Source of the DNA: an uncultured Kangiellaceae bacterium
GTDB lineage: Bacteria > Pseudomonadota > Gammaproteobacteria > Enterobacterales > Kangiellaceae
Direction of reading: 5' to 3'
Assembly: GCA_905479925.1 (NCBI GenBank)
Contig: CAJQOL010000039.1
Span: 1 to 33,058, forward strand
DNA: 33,058 nt
The notes below the pieces were generated by a model. It was given only the letters and a program-made list of their open reading frames with translations, was not told the DNA's origin and searched no databases. Made by a program: the position numbers and the translations under genes. Below are positions 23,627 through 30,600 of this stretch, in pieces (position 1 is the stretch's first letter; every line of letters starts with the position of its first letter).

Positions 23627-24330
23627 CACGAGATATCTCTTTTAGATTTGCAGGCAGCGAATGATTTGCTATTAATTTGTTTTCGCTCGCTAACTTTATC
23701 AACTTTGCTAGAAGATTTTTGACTTGAAAGGTTAAGAGCAAATTGTGGTGGTCCAGCATATCCAATGGAACTCCAAGTTGAGGCTTCTGCATAAAAAGAA
23801 CCTATTACTAACTTATGAAGTCCGCGGTATGCGATCTGCAATAACGTTAAATAACTTTCTCGCCACTCGTTCAAGAATTCATCGATAGAATTTACTGCAG
23901 CTGATTGCCAGTCTAACCACACACGGGCCACCAATAACCGTCCTGTCATTGAGGCTAATAGGTCCAGTAATTCTCGAAGCTCTTGTTGTGTTGATTGGGA
24001 AAGTAGAGCGATGGCAGAATCTATATTTTGTATGACTATGGAAATATTGACTGCCGTTACAATAGCGCCATTATCTTTATGTTGTTTTTTTGTTTTCTCA
24101 GCACTTTTATCGTTTTCGTCAGTTTCATTAATAGACAATTCTGAACTCAAGAAAACCGGAACCAGCACTTGCAATACCATCAAATCGTTTTGATTCAAAA
24201 ACTGGTAGTTAAAATTATCATCCGTAGGCATTTCGATATTGTTTTGGCGATACAATTGATAAGCCGTCGTACCACCGAGACCTAGAATAGTCACACCTAA
24301 TGCACTTCTAATAAAATTTCTTCTGTTCAT
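23626..24330 (-). CDS. Tat-exported small subunit of the GMC dehydrogenase (gluconate 2-dehydrogenase subunit 3-like)
   Basis: A 234-residue protein starting with a twin-arginine signal (MNRRNFIRSALGVTILGLGG), followed by a segment typical of subunit 3 of gluconate-type dehydrogenases (LNQNDLMVLQVLVPVFL ... LLDLLASMTGRLLVARVWLDW ... FLNEWRESYLTLLQIAYRGLHKLVIGSFYAEASTWSSIGYAGPPQF). In that family it has no cofactor and helps export and fold the GMC subunit. A low-complexity insert (NETDENDKSAEKTKKQHKDNG) and a Ser/Lys-rich tail are extra. It is directly coupled to the GMC gene (TGATG). A 15-bp minisatellite lies 108-212 bp upstream of its start. Confidence 0.8.
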   Translation of the reverse strand: MNRRNFIRSALGVTILGLGGTTAYQLYRQNNIEMPTDDNFNYQFLNQNDLMVLQVLVPVFLSSELSINETDENDKSAEKTKKQHKDNGAIVTAVNISIVIQNIDSAIALLSQSTQQELRELLDLLASMTGRLLVARVWLDWQSAAVNSIDEFLNEWRESYLTLLQIAYRGLHKLVIGSFYAEASTWSSIGYAGPPQFALNLSSQKSSSKVDKVSERKQINSKSFAACKSKRDIS

Positions 24331-24640
24331 AGTCGACTTCTATTTAAGTTCGGTTATTACCGTCGCTTTGATTCAGCCCCTGCTAATTCATCGGTTCTGA
24401 TTTATCCGCTTGAATTACTATTATTCCAATTCAAAGCGCTCTTGTATCGAAAGCTCTTGTATCGAGAGCTCTTGTATCGAAAGCTATTGTATCGAGAGCT
24501 ATTGTATAGAGAGCTGTTGTATCGAGAGCTCCTATATCCAAATGCTCTTGAAAAGAAAAACGCTTGTCTCGAATGCCTGTCAATTGATTGTTCGTTAGCT
24601 GCCCATCACGTAATTAACGTTTTTATTCTAATAATAGCGA
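24331..24640. other. Gene-free region upstream of the GMC dehydrogenase pair
   Basis: This 310-bp stretch lies between the YheT-type gene stop and the small-subunit start. About one third of it is the 15-bp minisatellite. No start codon with a ribosome binding site opens into the array on either strand, so I read it as non-coding. Confidence 0.5.
24438..24542. repeat. 15-bp tandem repeat (minisatellite), seven units
   Basis: Seven contiguous units of GCTCTTGTATCGAAA or close variants run without a spacer. Variation is in base 4 (C, A or G) and in the last three bases, which alternate between AAA and AGA; the final unit (GCTCCTATATCCAAA) is the most diverged. Junctions create the palindrome AGAGCTCT. 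Since 15 is divisible by three, the array stays open in several frames and gives spurious repeat peptides. It lies upstream of the Tat small-subunit gene. Confidence 0.9.
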
Positions 24641-25639
24641 TTACCATTTTTTAAGAAATTCTGGAATTCTTTGCTCTAAGTAATATTCAGCTCTCCACGG
24701 CCACTTGCCATGGACAAAACCAACATGGCCCCCACAGTCGTTTGTTTCAAGAGTTACCGATGGTGGCAATTCGTCGATAGCTGGCAAAACCGATTCGTTC
24801 ATAAATGGGTCGTCTTTCGATTGAATAATAAGCGTAGGAACTTCAATGTTCGGAACAAACTGATATGACGAAGCTTTTTTGTAATAGTCATCAACATTTT
24901 TATAGCCATGTGCCGGTGCGGTAAAGCGATTATCGAAACGTCTGAAATCGGTCAACGAGCTAACTTCATTCGCCGTTGGAAATTTAGTAGAGTGTGCTTG
25001 CATGGATGCTTCACCAAACTGGGTGATTTTTTGTCGAACTTTGTTTCTTAGCGTCCGCAATAAAGCAAACTGATACAACTTGGCAAAACCTTTGTTAATC
25101 TCAACGGCGCATACATCTAGCATTAAAGGAACACATACCGCTGCCGCCGCTTTTACTGGTGCCTTATTTGCTTGCTCACCCAGCCATTTAAGGAGCACAT
25201 TACCACCAAGAGAATACCCCACTAAATAGTCGATAGTTATCCCCTTTTTAGAAAGTAAATTTATTACTTCATCTAAGTCATCACTTGCTCCACTATGATA
25301 ACTTCGTAAAAGTCGATTTGATTCGCCACTACAGCCTCTAAAATGCATCACCAGTATTTGCCAATTATGAGCTTTCGCCGAATCAATCATTCCGCGAATA
25401 TACGGAGAGTCTACCGAACCTTCTAAGCCATGCAACAACAAAATAGTTGGCCTATCATTCTGTTGATAATAGTCGACATCGATAAAGTCACCGTCTTCAA
25501 GATCTAACCGCAAACGTTGCATGGTCGGTAATGCTGGTAATCGGCGTATCAAGCTTCCCCAAAGTGTCTGCAGATGGCGGTTAGCGGACCACCATGAAGG
25601 CCTAAACCGATTAGAAATAGATTGCTCAGTGACCTTCAT
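24641..25639 (-). CDS. YheT-type alpha/beta hydrolase
   Basis: A 332-residue alpha/beta hydrolase of the YheT/ABHD1-3 group. It shows the group start WWSANRHLQTLWGSL, the oxyanion region LLLHGLEGSVDSPYIRG, MHFRGCSGE, the nucleophile elbow VGYSLGGNVLLKWLGE (catalytic Ser), an acid in QSKDDPFMNE, and the His in NDCGGHVGFV. The E. coli homologue is a putative esterase of uncertain substrate. It begins three bases after the upstream glutamate-synthase-like gene, so the two form one unit. Confidence 0.9.
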   Translation of the reverse strand: MKVTEQSISNRFRPSWWSANRHLQTLWGSLIRRLPALPTMQRLRLDLEDGDFIDVDYYQQNDRPTILLLHGLEGSVDSPYIRGMIDSAKAHNWQILVMHFRGCSGESNRLLRSYHSGASDDLDEVINLLSKKGITIDYLVGYSLGGNVLLKWLGEQANKAPVKAAAAVCVPLMLDVCAVEINKGFAKLYQFALLRTLRNKVRQKITQFGEASMQAHSTKFPTANEVSSLTDFRRFDNRFTAPAHGYKNVDDYYKKASSYQFVPNIEVPTLIIQSKDDPFMNESVLPAIDELPPSVTLETNDCGGHVGFVHGKWPWRAEYYLEQRIPEFLKKW

Positions 25640-25642
25640 CGT

Positions 25643-27226
25643 TTACCAGCAGTCGGAACGAGCTTGTTGCCACGCTTTTGCGTAGTGCTTGGGAATTAAA
25701 TCATCCTTTAAAAAATCCCCATCGGTGACTAGAGGATAAAGTTCCGCATAAGTTTTCACTTCGGTTCCTTGCACTCTTTGATGTATGTGATCCGGAGTAA
25801 GTTGCTCGGTACTTTCTAAACCCATAGCTGCTACCAATTCATGCAAGTTTTCAATCATAGATGCATGATAACTAGCGACCCGGTTAGATTTATCTTTTAC
25901 ATCCAACGCTTTATAACGAGCGGGATCTTGCGTTGCGATACCAGTGGGGCATTTATCACTATTACAGTGTCGAGACTGAATGCAGCCAAGCGCAAACATC
26001 ATTGCCCTAGCGGAGTTAACCGTATCAGCCCCTAATGCTAATAAACGCAGCAAATGAAAAGAAGAGAATGATTTACCTGAAGCAATTATGCGCAATTGCT
26101 TCCGCAAGCCACAACCTATGAGCAGGTTGTTGACGAATACTAAACCATCTTTTAGCGGCATTCCGACTGAGTTAGTCAGCTCTACCGGTGCGGCTCCCGT
26201 TCCACCTTCACTGCCATCGATAGTAATAAAATCAGGTAAAATATTGCTTTCAAGCATTGCTTTACAAATAGCCATAAATTCTTTTGGGTTACCAATACAT
26301 AGCTTAAACCCGACTGGCTTACCACCGGATAGCTCTCTCAATTGCGCTACAAATTCCAACAACCCTTGCGGTGATGAAAAAGCACTATGAGCGGCAGGCG
26401 AAATTACGTCTTTCCCCATGGGGACATGGCGTATTTTTGCGATTTCTTCGGTCAGCTTAACGGCCGGTAAGATTCCCCCGTGGCCCGGCTTAGCGCCCTG
26501 CGAGAGTTTTATTTCTATCATTTTTACATTGTCGAGAGTCGATTTTTGTTGGAATAAGGTCGCATCAAACTGGCCTTGCTGATCTCGGCAGCCAAAATAC
26601 CCAGTACCAATTTGCCAAATAATATCGCCTCCGGGTTCCAGATGATATGGGCTTAAACCGCCTTCGCCGGTATTATGCGCAAAACCACCTTTCTTAGCCC
26701 CAATGTTCAACGCCTTTATTGCGTTTTGACTGAGTGAGCCAAAACTCATGGCAGAAATATTAAGCGCCGACATTTGATAGGGTTTTGTGCCATGGATATC
26801 ACCGAACATCACGCTTGACTGAACGTGATGCGAATCTTTAGGTGAAAGTGAGTGATGAACCCATTCGTAACCGTTACGATAAACGTCAAAAATAGTACCA
26901 AAGGGTCTTGTATCCCTTACACCTTTTGCACGCTGATAAATTAGCGAACGAAACTCTCTGCTTACCGGCATTCCATTGGTATCTGATTCCACAAAATACT
27001 GTTGAATCTCCGGACGAAATGACTCTAACAAAAACCGCAGGTGACCAACTACAGGATAAAGCCTTAGTACCGTGTGGCGCTTTTGCAACATATCATGAAC
27101 ACCCAGCAACGCCAGAGGCGCAAGGATTAAAAACACATAATAAAATGGCTGCCAATATATACCGATAGACACGGTCATAATCGTTAGCAATGAAACCGAG
27201 AGAATAAAGAGTTGTTTTGGTTGCAT
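25643..27226 (-). CDS. FMN-binding glutamate synthase family protein, membrane-anchored
   Basis: A 527-residue protein with two N-terminal hydrophobic helices (about residues 7-25 and 28-43) followed by a single GltB central (FMN-binding) domain. Visible are NISAMSFGSLSQNAIKALNIGAKKGG, NTGEGGLSPYH, KLSQGAKPGHGG, DGSEGGTGAAP, SGK and the cysteine-rich CIQSRHCNSDKCPTGIATQ, matching the 3Fe-4S motif of glutamate synthase. It lacks the glutaminase domain and the GltD partner, so it is not a complete glutamate synthase; family members of this type have no established reaction. A binding site (AAGGGA) lies upstream of the ATG. Confidence 0.9.
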   Translation of the reverse strand: MQPKQLFILSVSLLTIMTVSIGIYWQPFYYVFLILAPLALLGVHDMLQKRHTVLRLYPVVGHLRFLLESFRPEIQQYFVESDTNGMPVSREFRSLIYQRAKGVRDTRPFGTIFDVYRNGYEWVHHSLSPKDSHHVQSSVMFGDIHGTKPYQMSALNISAMSFGSLSQNAIKALNIGAKKGGFAHNTGEGGLSPYHLEPGGDIIWQIGTGYFGCRDQQGQFDATLFQQKSTLDNVKMIEIKLSQGAKPGHGGILPAVKLTEEIAKIRHVPMGKDVISPAAHSAFSSPQGLLEFVAQLRELSGGKPVGFKLCIGNPKEFMAICKAMLESNILPDFITIDGSEGGTGAAPVELTNSVGMPLKDGLVFVNNLLIGCGLRKQLRIIASGKSFSSFHLLRLLALGADTVNSARAMMFALGCIQSRHCNSDKCPTGIATQDPARYKALDVKDKSNRVASYHASMIENLHELVAAMGLESTEQLTPDHIHQRVQGTEVKTYAELYPLVTDGDFLKDDLIPKHYAKAWQQARSDCW

Positions 27227-27396
27227 TAGCTTGTTGTCCCTTTAAGTGCATAACCGATAAGAAACTCAAAATTGAGTTTTTAGATTATTTACGCATATTA
27301 ACGCCTTTAGATAATTGTTTAAACAATACCATTTGACTAATTATTTGCTCAATAGCTAGAAAAACCTTCCGTTTGTCGGCATTAGCTCTCAGTTTT

Positions 27397-27420
27397 ACTA
27401 AAAAACAGGGGTTTTTTAGT
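27397..27420. other. AT-rich perfect hairpin between divergent genes
   Basis: ACTAAAAAAC and GTTTTTTAGT pair perfectly across AGGG; outer bases CAGTT/AACTG (about 27390-27430) extend the structure with a small bulge. The arms have T tracts on both strands, so it could terminate readthrough either way, yet it lies between divergent starts. It could instead be an operator. Confidence 0.5.
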
Positions 27421-27644
27421 AGCAACTGCTAAAATTGAAGGAACTCTTTTCATATATCGACCATAAGAAGTCGACATAAGTGAGAATTTAGTCTAACTTT
27501 AGCCTAGAACCTTTTGTTTTTAGTGTGTTTTTTATGTTTCTGGATTGAAAATGAGGCACTAATTAGGTAGTCTAATTGTTAATTTATGAAAAATTTTATC
27601 TTTAATTGAGTTAAACAGCGTTTCCCTGTGCTGAACTCGGTATC

Positions 27645-27660
27645 AAATCTCCGGAGATTT
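27645..27660 (+). promoter_or_regulatory. Palindrome enclosing the lipoprotein gene ribosome binding site
   Basis: AAATCTCCGGAGATTT is a perfect 16-bp palindrome whose GGAG is the Shine-Dalgarno sequence, nine bases before the ATG at 27666. In RNA it can form AAATCT/AGATTT with a CCGG loop, partly hiding the site, or pair between two transcripts. In DNA it could be an operator. Confidence 0.4.
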
Positions 27661-27665
27661 TTGTG

Positions 27666-30600
27666 ATGGATTGGTTAAAAAAAGTATCCTCGTCTTTTAA
27701 AGGCATTAACGTCATTGCCAGCTTTTTGATGCTCGCGGTGCTCAGTGCATGTGGCGGTTCTGACAGTGGTTTTGTTGACAACGGTTCAGGAACCGGCGGC
27801 GGTGGTACTACTAATATCACAACAGTGACGCTTAGCATTTCTAACGCCAGTGTAGATGCTGCCAATCCCGCCAATGTTACTGCGACGGTTGCAGACAATA
27901 ACGGTCCAATTTCTGGAGTTGTTGTCACCTTTACAACAACGCTTGGAGTTCTTGACCCGACTTCTGGGACAGCACTAACGGATGCTAACGGACAAGCAGT
28001 GATTGAAATCCATCCTGGTGATGTTGAAGGTGCCGGCGAAATAACCGGTTCTATTAGCTCTGGTGAAGCTGGCAGAGTTGGCTTTTCATCCGCTGGTGAT
28101 GGAACGGCAATTGCTGGCAAAGTTTTAACTATCAGTTCGAGTACAGTCACTATTAGCTCAGCAACTCCGGCCACACTGACGGTAACAGTTACCGATGGTG
28201 GCGTTGCGGTTGCAGGTGAAGTAATCACTTTTTCAACCTCATTAGGTGTTTTAGACCCGGCATCTGGAACAGCATTAACAAACGCTTCAGGACAAGCTCA
28301 AATTTCATTAGCGGCCGGTACAGAAGAAGGTGCAGGCCTTGTTACAGCGACAGCTTCTAGCGGCGAGTCCACCTTTATCGGTTTTGAAACCGCTGGTGAT
28401 GGCTCGATTGCAGGGGGCAGAGCGTTGGTAGTAAGCATAGACAATAATTCTGTTGATGCAGCTAACCCTCGAACAGTGACCGCGATAGTAACCGATGACG
28501 GCACACCAGTAGCTAACGAAGTGGTAACTTTTACATCCACGCTAGGTGTCCTTGACCCAATTTCTGGAACAGCGCTTACTGACGCCGCTGGTACCGCAAC
28601 TATCACGCTAGCAGCTGGTACCGTTGAAGGTGCTGGTGTAGTGCAGGCAACACTTGCAACCGGTGAAGTCAACAATGTCGGATTTACTACTGCCGGCGAC
28701 GGTACTAGCTTAGGTGGACGCTCGCTGGTTATTACAATTGATAACCCGTTTGTTGATTCCGCTAACCCTCGAAATGTCACCGCCACTTTATTAGACGCTG
28801 GCACGCCAGTTGCGAATGAAGTTGTCACTTTTACAACCACACTAGGCGTACTTGACCCATTATCTGGAACGGCTCTAACTGATGCCGCAGGTCAGGCAGT
28901 TATTGTTCTAGCCGCCGGTACAGTAGAAGGTGCAGGTGTTGTAACCGCTACCGTTGCCACCGGTGAAGCTGACACCCTCGGTTTTAATACCGCTGGAGAC
29001 GGAACGGATTTAGGTGGACGGTCGTTAGTGGTTACCGTCGATAACCCTTCTGTAGATGCTGCAAACCCAAGAACATTAACCGCAACCCTCTTAGATGCTG
29101 GTACGCCAGTTGCCAATGAGGTAGTCACATTTACCACGTCACTCGGTGTACTTGATCCGTTATCAGGTACTGCTTTAACTGATGCCGCAGGTCAAGCGAC
29201 CATTACTTTAGCTGCCGGCACGGTTGAAGGTGCTGGCGTTGCGACAGCTACCGTTGCCACCGGTGAAGCGGATACTTTAGGATTTAGCTCGGCAGGTGAT
29301 GGTACTAACATAGGAGGACGTTCATTAGTCGTCACCATAGATAATCCGTCCGTTGACGACGCTAACCCTAGAACGGTAACAGCCACTCTGTTGGACGCGG
29401 GTACTCCTGTCGCCAATGAGGTCGTTACGTTTACCACTTCTCTAGGTATATTAGATCCTACTTCGGGAACCGCATTAACTGACGCAGCTGGACAAGCGAC
29501 CATCACGCTTGAAGCAGGTACGGTTGAAGGTGCTGGTGTTGTTACAGCGACTGTGGCCACCGGTGAAGCAGATACACTTGGCTTTAATACTGCGGGCGAC
29601 GGACCTGTAAGTGGTTCACTATCCTTAGCCATCGCTATCGATAACCCTGCTGTTGACGACGCAAACCCGAGAACGTTAACTGCCACTTTATTGGACGGCG
29701 GTGTACCAGTTGCCAATGAAGTCGTAACCTTTACGGCAACCCTTGGTGCATTGGACCCAGCCTCTGGAACGGCATTAACCGATGCCGCAGGCCAAGCGAC
29801 CATTACCTTAACCGCTGGAAGTATTGCAGGCGCCGGCGTCGCGACAGCAACCATTTCAACCGGTGAAGCTGACTCACTTGGTTACTCAAGTGCTGGTGAT
29901 TCAACACCAGTGGGAACTCGTTCCTTGAACATTACTATCGATAACCCAGCAGTTGATGCCGCTAATCCGCGTACATTGACAGCCACCTTACTAGAAAGCG
30001 GTAGCCCGGTAGCCAATGAAGTCATTACCTTTACTTCAACCTTAGGTACCTTAAATCCTGCTTCTGGAACCGCACTAACCGATGCTGCCGGTCAAGCAAC
30101 AATGACGTTATTAGCTGGCAATGTAGAAGGTGCCGGTGTAGCCACCGCAACCGTAGCGACTGGCGAAACTGATAATCTAGGCTTTTCTACCGCGGGCGAT
30201 GGCGCAGGAACTGGAATTACAGTGACGTTAGAATTGACGGACACCAATGGTGCTATTCTTGATCCTCGTCAAATTAGTACCACGACACCAGGTAGAGTAG
30301 AAGCGACGGTCACTGGAATAACACAGCCTGTCATAGTCACCTTTAGTACTGACCTTGGTAGCATCCCTGTACCTACCGCAATTACTGATGCTGGAAATGT
30401 TGCAACGGTTGATATCTTTGCGGCTAATTCATTAGGTGCTGGTACTATTACCGGTAGCTTGGTCACCGGCGAAACCGGTAATCTGGTGTTTTCTATAGGA
30501 ACCTCATCTCTTGGCATTGGTACTTCGGTATTGGTAGCCGGTGTTCCTGATGATGCGATCGAAGTACCTGGAGCCGCCATTTCAGCAGGCGGTACAGCGT

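Larger units (their letters stand above)
27227..27665. other. Divergent intergenic region upstream of the Ig-like lipoprotein
   Basis: About 439 bp between two divergent genes. It contains a strong AT-rich hairpin (27397-27420), a repeated motif TCGACCATAAG/TCGACATAAG near 27459-27482, and a possible plus-strand promoter: TTGAAA at 27545-27550 and TAGTCT at 27568-27573 with 17 bp between, the -10 being weak. A palindrome encloses the ribosome binding site of the lipoprotein gene. No gene is seen. Confidence 0.5.

Noticed and set aside
24438..24542. CRISPR array
   Set aside because: Units are contiguous 15-mers without unique spacers, and no cas gene is nearby.
24410..24654. Repeat peptides such as CIESS or LLYRE read from the minisatellite
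   Set aside because: A 15-bp repeat without stop codons is open in several frames on both strands. No frame has a good start with a ribosome binding site, so coding is not supported.
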